From NCBI GenBank assembly GCA_902789415.1, contig CADAOD010000015.1, positions 62,001 to 126,000 on the forward strand: DNA of 64,000 nt, in the 5' to 3' direction. Made by a program: the position numbers and the translations under genes. This document shows, piece by piece, positions 8,279 to 17,866 of this stretch. The notes beneath the pieces are model-generated. The model did no database searches. It was not told the origin of the DNA and saw only the letters and a program-made list of their open reading frames with translations. The first letter of the stretch is position 1. The number at the start of each line of letters is the position of its first letter. Source of the stretch: an uncultured Prevotellaceae bacterium. GTDB taxonomy: Bacteria > Bacteroidota > Bacteroidia > Bacteroidales > Bacteroidaceae.

Positions 8279-10315
8279 ATGCTTTTAGACAGCAATCATA
8301 TATATGTTCTCCTGATAGCGGTTTTCTTTTTTTCCGTTATTAGCATGGTAGTATATAATCGTCTCATCTATTATAGCGAGCGCAAAATCACCAAGAAGGT
8401 TCAACGGCTGAATAAGCAGTTGACACTAATTATGGACGCCAACAAAACCAACACCTGGACCTACAAACCCAAAAGAAACATGTATCGGGTGATATCTAAA
8501 CAGGATTTGACCGAAACCTTCTATACACCTTTAGATTTCTCGCAGTTTTACGACCGCGACGATTTTAAGCGCATACAAAAAGTGATAACCAGCCTACTGA
8601 ACCGCGACACCCTTTCGGACACACTGACCGTAAAGGGAGCACCAACCCAGGACGGCTCGGTAAAATACTACGAGATAACACTCTCGGTACTACACCGGGA
8701 CCGCCACGACATGCCAAGCGAGATTTTAGGCACCCAGCGCAACATTACCTTGGAACAGCAAAGGGCTGAGAATACCAGGAAACTGATGCTGAGATATCAC
8801 ACGGTGTTTAACTCGTCGCTGGTTGACATGATATACTACAATGCCGATGGTTATCTGGCCGATATGAACGACAAAGCCTGCGAGACTTTTGGTGTAAAAG
8901 ACCTGCAAGCCCTACTGAATCGCCAGATGAAGATGACCGACATACCATCGTACAGAGAGATGGACATACGCTCCATCGAGCACACCCAACTATCGTCGAT
9001 TACCGATATTAGCAAAACTAAAGCTACCGATGAACGTGTACCCGAGGTAACACGCCAAGGCAAGATATACTACGAGGTGATGTTAGGGCCTATCCGTAAT
9101 GAGGACAATCAGCTTTATGGTGTGATTGCAGCAGGTAGAGACATTACCGAAATGGTAGAATCAACCCACAAACAGAAAGAGGCCAGCAGACTGATTGAGA
9201 AGCGTACCAAAGAGATACAGCAATACATCAGAGATATCAACTACTCGCTGAGAATTAGTGAGGCTCGTTTGGTAAACTATTACCCCGACACCCATGAGCT
9301 GGAGATTCTGAGCGACTTGAGCGAAACAGGTAAACGTATAGCACAGCTACATGCGGTGGCACTGATACATAACGACGACCGTTATAAAGCCAAGCACCTG
9401 ATTCTGCATATGGACAGACGTCGTTTGGGTACGATATCAGAAACACTGCGTACCAAACTACCCGACAAACAGGGACGCGACATTTACTTGAACTTTAATC
9501 TGATGCCCATCACCAACCACGATGGAATAGTAACGCACTACTTCGGTCTGCTACGAAACGACACAGAGATGTCGTACACAGAAATGCGACTGCAGGAAGA
9601 AACAGCCAAAGCCCAGGAAGAGGAACAGCTGAAGAACGCCTTCCTGCTGAACATGAGCTATGAGCTGCGAGTGCCCTTACACGCAGTGATTGGTTTTGCC
9701 GACCTGTTTAAGACAGAGCACAGCTTGGAAGACGAGCCGATATTTGCCAACGAAATCAAGAAGAATACAGATGTGCTTTTGAACCTGATTAACGACATCC
9801 TGTTCATCTCACGTCTGGATGCCCACATGATAGAATACAATTACGAGGTGCACGACTTTGCCACCTTGTTCGACAGTTGGTGCCAGCATGGTTGGAGCGA
9901 GACGAGCAATGATGCCAGAAAGATCATCAACAACTCCTATAAATCACTTCGCGTGAAAATAGATAAGCACAACTTGGGTATTGCCATCGAGAAGTTGTGT
10001 AACTATGTAGGTTTGAGTACCAACGAGGGACTTATCAAATCAAGATACGAATACCTGCACGACGAGCTGATTGTGATTGTTGACAGCACAGATGGCGGTA
10101 TGGACCTGGAAGATGCCACCAAGATGTTCGACCGCTTTGTAAGCGATGGCAAGAACAAGCGCGTTGGTACAGGTTTGGACCTGCCCATCGTGAAAGAGAT
10201 GATAGAACAGATGGGTGGCACTATCGACGTGCTCTCGGAGCCCAACAAGGGCAGCTCGTTCTTTATTGCCCTGCCCTGCGAGATGATTGACTTTGAAAGA
10301 AAAATAGTGATATAG
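8279..10315 (+). CDS. PAS-domain histidine kinase homologue lacking the phospho-acceptor His (probable pseudokinase)
   Basis: 678 residues. An N-terminal membrane anchor (about residues 5-27) is followed by about three PAS-like modules, one containing DMIYYNADGYLADMN, and a HisKA/HATPase core. The H-box reads NMSYELRVPLHAV: the catalytic His is Tyr (residue 461, codon TAT at 9659-9661), while the three downstream paralogues keep NMSHEIRTPL-type boxes. The ATP lid is also altered. The G1 box Asp is Ser (DSTDGG instead of EDTGCG) and the G2 box is GTGLDL instead of GxGLGL. It therefore probably neither autophosphorylates nor binds ATP normally and may act as a sensor or partner. No periplasmic sensor domain. 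It is 1 bp from the next kinase. Confidence 0.85.
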   Translation: MLLDSNHIYVLLIAVFFFSVISMVVYNRLIYYSERKITKKVQRLNKQLTLIMDANKTNTWTYKPKRNMYRVISKQDLTETFYTPLDFSQFYDRDDFKRIQKVITSLLNRDTLSDTLTVKGAPTQDGSVKYYEITLSVLHRDRHDMPSEILGTQRNITLEQQRAENTRKLMLRYHTVFNSSLVDMIYYNADGYLADMNDKACETFGVKDLQALLNRQMKMTDIPSYREMDIRSIEHTQLSSITDISKTKATDERVPEVTRQGKIYYEVMLGPIRNEDNQLYGVIAAGRDITEMVESTHKQKEASRLIEKRTKEIQQYIRDINYSLRISEARLVNYYPDTHELEILSDLSETGKRIAQLHAVALIHNDDRYKAKHLILHMDRRRLGTISETLRTKLPDKQGRDIYLNFNLMPITNHDGIVTHYFGLLRNDTEMSYTEMRLQEETAKAQEEEQLKNAFLLNMSYELRVPLHAVIGFADLFKTEHSLEDEPIFANEIKKNTDVLLNLINDILFISRLDAHMIEYNYEVHDFATLFDSWCQHGWSETSNDARKIINNSYKSLRVKIDKHNLGIAIEKLCNYVGLSTNEGLIKSRYEYLHDELIVIVDSTDGGMDLEDATKMFDRFVSDGKNKRVGTGLDLPIVKEMIEQMGGTIDVLSEPNKGSSFFIALPCEMIDFERKIVI

Positions 10316-10316
10316 T

Positions 10317-12299
10317 ATGCAGATACTGATAGTTATATTAACCCTGGTGGTGATTATCATAGGCATGATATTGAACCGCATTACACTCTACAGCATTCGA
10401 AAGAATACCTGGAGAGCCAAGGATATGGCTACCATCATGCAACGCACGCTGAACGATAATAACTACGTGCTCCGTCTGAATCTGCAAAACCACCTGGCCT
10501 ATAACCTGTATGGCGATTTCCTGCCTGCAGATGGTATGACCTACGAACAGAGTCTGGAATACATACATCCCGACGACCGCCATCTCTACACCGAATTCAT
10601 GATCCGACTGGTAAAAGGTGCCGAATCGTCAGAATGTGTTTTCAGATGGGACAAGAGTTTGGACAAGCACGAACACAACTGGCGCTACATGCACGATGTA
10701 GGTATTGTGGAATACGATAGCGCCGACAATAAAACGCCTACCAACTTTTACTGTACACTGAGCGACCAGACAGAACAGATTCTGACTGAGAAAGAAGAGC
10801 GCGAACTAACCGACCGCTATCGCAATTTGTTTGAACAGAGTATCGTTGGGCAGGCATTCTATGACAAAGACGGCAACCTGCTGACAGCAAACCAGAAACT
10901 GCGCGAGATTCTGAAGTTTAAGACAAAGGACGATCCGTTCTACTTCCGCTACAGTCTCTTTGATTTGCCTACATTCCGCTTTATCCTACGTAAAGACCTT
11001 ACCGACGATCTCTACTTCTGTACCAAGACGGTATTGTTTGAGCGTGGTGTGAACTGCTATTCGGAAATCAGAATACACCCCATCCTCAACGACGACAACC
11101 AGTTGGAGTTCTTCACACTGTACATACGAGATGTTACCCAGGAACGTGAGCTTTACAAGCAAGAAAAGGAGAACGAAGTTTCGCTTCAGCACACAAATCA
11201 GACCATTGAGCAGTACGAAACAGAGCTCAAATACCTGATGGAGAATGTTGACATGCACTTTTTCCGCACATCATTCGAGCAGCGCGAGGTAACCTTCTAT
11301 CGTGAAATGAACGTTATTGAGAGTAAAATGGGATTCGACGAGCTGATAACTCACTTTATCGACGATCCATTTGCTGAGGGATTACGCCATCCTTACGAAT
11401 TCTTTAACGAACCAAAGTCGACTTTGACCCACATGCGTTCGTTCTTCCACGACAGTAACGAACTGGAATGGACCTTTATCGACAGTATCCCCTATTACGA
11501 TAAGGACGGAAAGCAGACAGGAACCTATGGTGTGGTGAGAAACGTAACTGCCCTGATTAACAAACAGGAACAGCTGAAGGAGGAGACCGAACGCGCCAAC
11601 CAGTCGGGTTTGCGCAAGAGTACCTTCCTGGCCAGCATGAGTCATGAGATACGCACCCCACTTAATGCCATCGTAGGCTTCTCGGATGTACTGGCCACCA
11701 TGAGTACCCCCGAAGAACGCGAGGGTATTATACAAGTGATTTCAAACAACTGCGACATGTTGTTACGCCTGGTAAACGATATCCTGGCACTCTCATCGTT
11801 AGAGAGTGGCGATATTGTTATCAAACCTACAAGAACCGACTTTGCCAAGTGCTTTAACAGTGTAGCCACATCGTTGGCACAGCGTGTCAGCAACCCCAAG
11901 GTTGAATTCATGGTAGAGAGTCCCTACCCCACCTATATTACCACTATTGATGGCGGACGTACACAACAGATTATAACCAATTTTGTAACCAACGCCATCA
12001 AATATACCCACGAGGGGCATATTAAGATTGGTTACGAACAGCAGATGCGCCAAAATAAGGAAGGCATATACATCTACTGCGAAGATACCGGTGCTGGAAT
12101 CCCCAAGGAACACCAAGGGAAAGTGTTCGACCGCTTTGTAAAACTGAACGATTTTGTACAGGGTACAGGTCTGGGCCTGAGCATCTGCAAGATCATCGCC
12201 GACAACAGCGGCGGCGAGATTGGTGTTACATCCGAAGGCAAGGGATATGGTTCAACCTTCTGGGTATGGCTCCCGTGTAAACAAGAAATTACAGCATAA
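10317..12299 (+). CDS. PAS-domain sensor histidine kinase
   Basis: 660 residues. One N-terminal membrane helix (MQILIVILTLVVIIIGMIL) is followed by several PAS-like domains, one containing NLFEQSIVGQAFYDKDGNLL. The H-box SMSHEIRTPLNAIVGFS has an intact His, and the HATPase has EDTGAGIP and GTGLGLSIC. It has no receiver domain and no extracellular sensor. Its core resembles the fourth kinase (15092-17827) most closely, including the shared string FDRFVKLNDFVQGTGLG (FERF in the other). The signal is presumably cytosolic or comes from a partner such as the preceding pseudokinase. Confidence 0.9.
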   Translation: MQILIVILTLVVIIIGMILNRITLYSIRKNTWRAKDMATIMQRTLNDNNYVLRLNLQNHLAYNLYGDFLPADGMTYEQSLEYIHPDDRHLYTEFMIRLVKGAESSECVFRWDKSLDKHEHNWRYMHDVGIVEYDSADNKTPTNFYCTLSDQTEQILTEKEERELTDRYRNLFEQSIVGQAFYDKDGNLLTANQKLREILKFKTKDDPFYFRYSLFDLPTFRFILRKDLTDDLYFCTKTVLFERGVNCYSEIRIHPILNDDNQLEFFTLYIRDVTQERELYKQEKENEVSLQHTNQTIEQYETELKYLMENVDMHFFRTSFEQREVTFYREMNVIESKMGFDELITHFIDDPFAEGLRHPYEFFNEPKSTLTHMRSFFHDSNELEWTFIDSIPYYDKDGKQTGTYGVVRNVTALINKQEQLKEETERANQSGLRKSTFLASMSHEIRTPLNAIVGFSDVLATMSTPEEREGIIQVISNNCDMLLRLVNDILALSSLESGDIVIKPTRTDFAKCFNSVATSLAQRVSNPKVEFMVESPYPTYITTIDGGRTQQIITNFVTNAIKYTHEGHIKIGYEQQMRQNKEGIYIYCEDTGAGIPKEHQGKVFDRFVKLNDFVQGTGLGLSICKIIADNSGGEIGVTSEGKGYGSTFWVWLPCKQEITA

Positions 12300-12301
12300 A
12301 T

Positions 12302-15073
12302 ATGAATAGATATAGAATATTTGCACTACTTTTGGCATGCCATCTATCATTCGGCATTGCATACGCCCAAAAAGACAGCGTGATTGTATACAGCGAACAA
12401 CGACCGCTGGTATACGAAGATGCCTGGGACTTGTGGCCCTACGTTTTCCTGAATGAGAACGGCGAACCTGATGGCTATAACATCGACCTGCTAAAGATGA
12501 TATTCAAGGAACTCGACATCCCCTACATCATCAAACTACGTCCCACCTTGGAGGCTCAAAAAGACCTGAAAGAACATAAGTCGGACCTGATGTTGAGAAT
12601 GGATGCCGACTTTGCGCGTAACAACTCATCGTATGGAAAAACCATTGTACAGATATTCACCCACAGCCTGGTATCGCCCAAAAACCAAACTATCCATGCC
12701 CAGAAGGGTAAGGATTTGGTAAACTATCCCGTGATTGTTCATGAAGGCAGTTTCAGTCACCATAAACTGATTGATAACGGATGGGCCAAGGAAGTCATTC
12801 CCTTCGACGACATGAAGGAAGCTATACAAACGGTAAGTTCTGAAAACAAGGGTGTGATACTCTGGAACTCCATGTCGCTGAAGTGGCTGATGATGAAGTA
12901 CCATACCGATAACCTGGAACTCACTCCATTCGACTTCCCATACGGCGAATATAAGTTCTTTGCCAACGACCACCATCTGTTGGAACAGCTGGATAGCGTT
13001 TACTCGAAACTGCGCGCCAACGACCAGCTGACTGCAATCCAGAACAAGTGGTTCTACCCAGAGCGCCAGGAATCGGGTATCCCATCATGGATCTGGGATT
13101 GGATCAAGTTCTTTGCCATTCTGGCTTTGGCCGTTATCATGTACTACGCCTTCTTCAAGATTCGCGAACGCCAGATGACAAAGAAAATCTTGAAGGAAAA
13201 TGAACGTCTGTCGTTGGTAATGCGTACCAGTAACGTTAAGTTCTGTACTTACGATGTTGCCTCACAGAATTTTGTGATGATGGATTCGGCAGGTTATCCC
13301 GAGCGCAACTACTCGCTACTGGAGTTCTCACACCGATTTGATCCTAACGACTTTACCCAACTTACCGAAGGTTTGCGCATGGTTATCGAGGAGAAAGTAC
13401 CTACCTGTACCCTGCAGCTCAAGGAATACGAGAACGACCTGATTCATAGCAACAACTACACAGCAACCCTATCGGTATTGCGACGCGATAAGCACAAAAA
13501 GCCATCAATCATCATCTGTTCGAAAACCGATACTACACAGGAGCGCATGCGCCAGCAGCTCATCAAGGAGTCGATGCTACGCTATCAATCGCTGTTTAAC
13601 TCGGCTATGGTTGATATGGTGTACTATGATGCCGATGGCTATATCACCGATATGAACTCCAAATCACTTGCTGTAGTAGGAGTTGACATAGAAACAATCA
13701 GGAAACTGCACATCTCGCTATCCGATGTGCTGGGTATAGAAGATTTGGATCTCGACGACTTCGAAATCTTCTATGCCACACAGATTTACAACGGACCTGA
13801 CGATGGGCGTACACTGAACAATCTGTTGAAACGCGACAAGTTATACTACGAGCTGCAGGTAATGCCTATCCGCGATAAGAATGGTAAGCGCATCGGGTTC
13901 TTCGGTTCAGGACGTAACGTAACCGAGGTTGCCCACTCGTACCGACAGCTGCAGGAGAACACCAATGAGCTGCAAAAGGCCCAAGACGAGGTAACCAGCT
14001 ATGTACACAATATCGACTATGTACTTACAGCAGGCGGTATAAGTCTGGCCAAATACCATCTCGACACCCACACACTAACAGTATTCAGCGAAATCAATCA
14101 CGAGAAATACTCGCTTACCCAAACCAGGGCATTGGCATTCATCGCTCCCTCGTCGGAGAAACAGGCACTGCGCATACTGAATAAGATGGATAATAAGCAG
14201 CCTGGCAGTCTGCGAGCAGAAATCAAAACCTGCATCAGGCGCAAGGACCGCGTTACCCTTCACCTGCAGTTTAACTTTGTGCCCACCTACAAGGATGGAC
14301 AGATAGTAGAATACTTCGGACTGATTCGTGACATCAGTGATATCAAGGCTGTAGAGGAGAAACTAGCATTGGAGTCGGTTCGTGCCCAAGAGGTTGAGAC
14401 GGTTAAAAATGCCTTCTTACACAACATGAGCCACGAGATACGTACACCATTGAATACAGTAGTAGGATTCTCCGAATTGTTTGAGATGGATCACTCGCCT
14501 GAAGACGAGGCTGTATTTATCAATGAGATTAAGGAGAACTCGGCCTCGCTGCTCAAACTGATCAACGACATTCTGTTCCTGTCGCGACTGGATGCCGGCA
14601 TGATTACCATCTCGCCTCAGCCCATCGATCTGGCCAGCATTTTCGAGGGCCGTTGCTCATCTGTATGGGACAACCACAGGCAACCAGGCGTAGAGTATAT
14701 TGCACAGAATCCGTTTAAGCGATTGATAGTTGAAATTGATGAGCCCAATGCATCGATGATTCTCAACAAGATACTCACTAATGCCATACAACACACCACC
14801 TCGGGATCGGTATTGGCACGCTACGAGTTTATTGCCGACCGCCTGATTGTATCGGTAGAAGATACCGGATGTGGCATTAAGCAAGAAGACATCGAGCACA
14901 TATTCGACCGATTTGTAACCGGTGCCAACAATGGCGCAGGCTTGGGTCTCAGTATCTGCCATGAGTTGGTAGAGTATATGGGCGGACAGATAGAGCTTAA
15001 ATCTACCGAAGGCAAGGGCACCATGGTATGGTTCTCGATACCTTGTAAGCTGATTGAAATGGAACGTTGTTAA
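12302..15073 (+). CDS. hybrid periplasmic-binding / PAS sensor histidine kinase
   Basis: 923 residues. Signal peptide (cleavage near IAYAQ), then a periplasmic solute-binding domain of the SBP_bac_3 type (WPYVFLNENGEPDGYNIDLL; residues about 25-255), a transmembrane helix near 268-286, PAS modules, the H-box NMSHEIRTPLNTVVG and an HATPase with EDTGCGI and GAGLGLSIC. It likely senses a small solute such as an amino acid, as SBP_bac_3 domains do, but the ligand is unknown. The cytoplasmic half resembles the first kinase (compare DMVYYDADGYITDMN with DMIYYNADGYLADMN). No response regulator is nearby. Confidence 0.92.
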   Translation: MNRYRIFALLLACHLSFGIAYAQKDSVIVYSEQRPLVYEDAWDLWPYVFLNENGEPDGYNIDLLKMIFKELDIPYIIKLRPTLEAQKDLKEHKSDLMLRMDADFARNNSSYGKTIVQIFTHSLVSPKNQTIHAQKGKDLVNYPVIVHEGSFSHHKLIDNGWAKEVIPFDDMKEAIQTVSSENKGVILWNSMSLKWLMMKYHTDNLELTPFDFPYGEYKFFANDHHLLEQLDSVYSKLRANDQLTAIQNKWFYPERQESGIPSWIWDWIKFFAILALAVIMYYAFFKIRERQMTKKILKENERLSLVMRTSNVKFCTYDVASQNFVMMDSAGYPERNYSLLEFSHRFDPNDFTQLTEGLRMVIEEKVPTCTLQLKEYENDLIHSNNYTATLSVLRRDKHKKPSIIICSKTDTTQERMRQQLIKESMLRYQSLFNSAMVDMVYYDADGYITDMNSKSLAVVGVDIETIRKLHISLSDVLGIEDLDLDDFEIFYATQIYNGPDDGRTLNNLLKRDKLYYELQVMPIRDKNGKRIGFFGSGRNVTEVAHSYRQLQENTNELQKAQDEVTSYVHNIDYVLTAGGISLAKYHLDTHTLTVFSEINHEKYSLTQTRALAFIAPSSEKQALRILNKMDNKQPGSLRAEIKTCIRRKDRVTLHLQFNFVPTYKDGQIVEYFGLIRDISDIKAVEEKLALESVRAQEVETVKNAFLHNMSHEIRTPLNTVVGFSELFEMDHSPEDEAVFINEIKENSASLLKLINDILFLSRLDAGMITISPQPIDLASIFEGRCSSVWDNHRQPGVEYIAQNPFKRLIVEIDEPNASMILNKILTNAIQHTTSGSVLARYEFIADRLIVSVEDTGCGIKQEDIEHIFDRFVTGANNGAGLGLSICHELVEYMGGQIELKSTEGKGTMVWFSIPCKLIEMERC

Positions 15074-15091
15074 ATCCGAAACTTGATGATC

Positions 15092-17827
15092 ATGACAAAA
15101 AAGATATTCATACTTGCTATTACCAGTTTGCTTGCCTTGTGCCACGTACAGCAAGCAGCGGCCAAATATATACGTGAATACACCACCGAAAAACCGCTGA
15201 TTATTGTGAGCGACTGGGAGTTTCCGCCTTATGAGTTCAGAAACGACATGGGCGAACCCGATGGCTATAATGTTGAGGTACTGAACCTGATATTAGACAA
15301 ACTGGGTATTCCGCACAAGTTCATCATGAAAGAGTGGTACCAGTGTACAGAGACTTTCGACAGGCACGAGGCCGACCTTATCCACTGTCTGAAGTTTAAA
15401 TACGACCGTCCCCCATTCGAGTACACCCAGAACATGATTACCTATTATAATGTAAGGGCTGTACGACTGAAGGGGACCCGTCCGCTCCGACGCATCAGTC
15501 AGCTTACTAAGAACGATACACTGACAGTGAAGAAAAACGACTATGTTGACTTGAAGGTAACCGAACAGAAGAGCAAGCCGTTTAGGGTAGAATACCATTC
15601 ACCCCGCGAGGCCCTGATGGGTATCCGAAGTGGCAAGTACAAGTACTACATGTGGGGCGAACAGCCACTGATGATGAAGGTTAAGGAGCTGAACATTGAT
15701 GGCATTGAGTTTGACGAGACCGACATCCCTGCTGGCGAGTTGCGTATCATCGGTTACGATAAGGATCTGATTCACGCCATCGACGATACGTTTGCACGTA
15801 TGGAGCAGTCGGGCGATATCGAAAGGATATACGACAGGTGGTTCCATCCCGAGAATGTACACAACGATGCATCGCCCATGACACTCATTCTGCTGGTTGT
15901 CATCATCGCAGCAGCCATCATCTTCCTGCTGTTCAGTCAGGTGATGCGTACCCGCGTTCGAAAGGCTGTTGAGAAATCGGTTGACCTGAACGAGATGATG
16001 CAGAAAGCACTGAGTTCAGGTAAATACTATGTGATAGAGTTCGACATCCAGACACAATGGTTGAAAAACAGATATGGCGACATGCTACCTGAAGAAGGTA
16101 TGAGTCACGCCGTGTTTATGGAACGCCTCCCCGAAGAAGATAAGGGTAAATTCAGCGAAGCCATGCGCTTAATGAGTCAAGGTCATAAGGATCTGGGCTA
16201 TCTGAAGCGTCGTTATAACAGAGGAACGATAGAAAAGCCCGACTGGCATTGGATTGAGGGACATGCCGTAGTAGAATACGACGAAGACAAGCCACGTTAC
16301 ATCATTACCTCGTTCAGGGATTACACCAACGAGGTACAAGAGGAGCGCATGAACGAAGAGATAGCCAGCAAATACCAGAACATGTTCGAATATGGCTTGA
16401 TAGCCATGTCGTTCTATGACAAGGATGGTAAACTGATTGACGTGAACCGTCGTATGGCCGACCTCTGCGAGTTTGACAAGGATGGCGAGGAGTTCTTCCG
16501 CCAGATGAACCTGTTCGAAGTTCCCCTGGTAAAAGGTCTGTACCACAAAGGCGACAAAGAGAACTTCCACGTTTGTCAGCGCATGTTCTATCCCGAGATA
16601 GGCATCTACAAGTATATCGAGATTAAGGTGCGCCCAACATTCGATGAGAATGGCGAGATGCAGTTCTACGTGGTAACGGCCCGCGATATGACTGCCGAAC
16701 GACACCTATATCTGGAACAGCATAGGCACGATACCGAGATTCGTAAAGCCACCGAAGATATCAAGACCTACGAGAACCAGCTGGGTTACCTGCTGATGAA
16801 CAGTAACATGTTCGTATGGAGCTTCTATACCAACGAGGGCATCATCCACTTTAGTCGAAGCGGCCAAAAATCCGACTACACCGAAACCATCGAGGAATTC
16901 TTTGCTGGTGCTACCGAAGAATATCGCGAATCCGGTATCCGCAAGGTATATGAAACTATGCGCCAAGGCAAACCATATAATACAACCATTCATTTCAACC
17001 ACACACCAAGCGAAACAAAACCCGTATGGTATGCCATCAGCGGCATCCCAAGCTTCGATAGCTCCGGGCATGTTTGTAAGTACTTTGGTGTGGCTCGTAA
17101 CATCGACACCCTGATGGAAGCCCAGCAGAAGCTGAAGGACGAGACCCTGCGCGCTGAGGAATCAGGTAAGATGAAGGCTGCCTTCCTGGCCAATATGACC
17201 CACGAGATACGTACCCCACTGAATGCCATTGTGGGCTTTAGCGACCTGCTGCCTGTGGTGGAGGATCATAGCGAACGTATGGAGTTCATACGCATTATCC
17301 GCAACAACTGCGACATGCTGATGCGTCTTATCAACGATATTCTCGAAGCCTCGAATGTTGGTCAGGCTCTGGCCATTCAGCCCGAGCAGGTCGACTTTGC
17401 CAAGGTGTTCGACGATATCTGTCAGACGCTGGCTCAGCGTGTAGATGAGGCTGGCGTACAGTTTATCAAGGATAATCCATACGACACCTTCCCTGCCACA
17501 CTCGACAAGGGGCGCATACAACAGGTACTTACCAACTTTACCACCAATGCCATCAAGTACACCCACGAAGGTCATATCAAGGTGGGCTATCGCGAGCAGG
17601 ATGGTGGCATCTACTTCTACTGCGAAGATACGGGTGCTGGTATCCCCAAGGACAAGCAGGCAGCTGTGTTTGAGCGTTTTGTAAAGCTGAACGACTTTGT
17701 ACAGGGTACAGGTTTAGGATTGAGTATCTGTAAGGCTATAGCCGAACGATGCGAAGGAAAGATTGGTGTTGAATCAGAAGGTGAAGGTCATGGTTCTACC
17801 TTCTGGATGTGGATACCAAGGAAATAA
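15092..17827 (+). CDS. hybrid periplasmic-binding / PAS sensor histidine kinase
   Basis: About 911 residues. Signal peptide MTKKIFILAITSLLALCHVQ, then an SBP_bac_3-type sensor (FPPYEFRNDMGEPDGYNVEV), a transmembrane helix near residues 270-290, PAS modules, the H-box NMTHEIRTPLNAIVGFS and an HATPase with EDTGAGIP and GTGLGLSIC. The start could also be the ATG at 15086; 15092 gives the more typical signal peptide. Its cytoplasmic part matches the second kinase. Last gene of the cluster, followed by a terminator. No receiver or output domain. Confidence 0.9.
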   Translation: MTKKIFILAITSLLALCHVQQAAAKYIREYTTEKPLIIVSDWEFPPYEFRNDMGEPDGYNVEVLNLILDKLGIPHKFIMKEWYQCTETFDRHEADLIHCLKFKYDRPPFEYTQNMITYYNVRAVRLKGTRPLRRISQLTKNDTLTVKKNDYVDLKVTEQKSKPFRVEYHSPREALMGIRSGKYKYYMWGEQPLMMKVKELNIDGIEFDETDIPAGELRIIGYDKDLIHAIDDTFARMEQSGDIERIYDRWFHPENVHNDASPMTLILLVVIIAAAIIFLLFSQVMRTRVRKAVEKSVDLNEMMQKALSSGKYYVIEFDIQTQWLKNRYGDMLPEEGMSHAVFMERLPEEDKGKFSEAMRLMSQGHKDLGYLKRRYNRGTIEKPDWHWIEGHAVVEYDEDKPRYIITSFRDYTNEVQEERMNEEIASKYQNMFEYGLIAMSFYDKDGKLIDVNRRMADLCEFDKDGEEFFRQMNLFEVPLVKGLYHKGDKENFHVCQRMFYPEIGIYKYIEIKVRPTFDENGEMQFYVVTARDMTAERHLYLEQHRHDTEIRKATEDIKTYENQLGYLLMNSNMFVWSFYTNEGIIHFSRSGQKSDYTETIEEFFAGATEEYRESGIRKVYETMRQGKPYNTTIHFNHTPSETKPVWYAISGIPSFDSSGHVCKYFGVARNIDTLMEAQQKLKDETLRAEESGKMKAAFLANMTHEIRTPLNAIVGFSDLLPVVEDHSERMEFIRIIRNNCDMLMRLINDILEASNVGQALAIQPEQVDFAKVFDDICQTLAQRVDEAGVQFIKDNPYDTFPATLDKGRIQQVLTNFTTNAIKYTHEGHIKVGYREQDGGIYFYCEDTGAGIPKDKQAAVFERFVKLNDFVQGTGLGLSICKAIAERCEGKIGVESEGEGHGSTFWMWIPRK

Positions 17828-17831
17828 AAAC

Positions 17832-17865
17832 AATAAAGCCCTCGCCATTTAGCGAGGGCTTATTA
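17832..17865. terminator. bidirectional terminator
   Basis: Hairpin GCCCTCGC / GCGAGGGC with loop CATTTA and flanking AAT/ATT runs, between the convergent kinase cluster and nhaD. Confidence 0.8.
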
Positions 17866-17866
17866 T

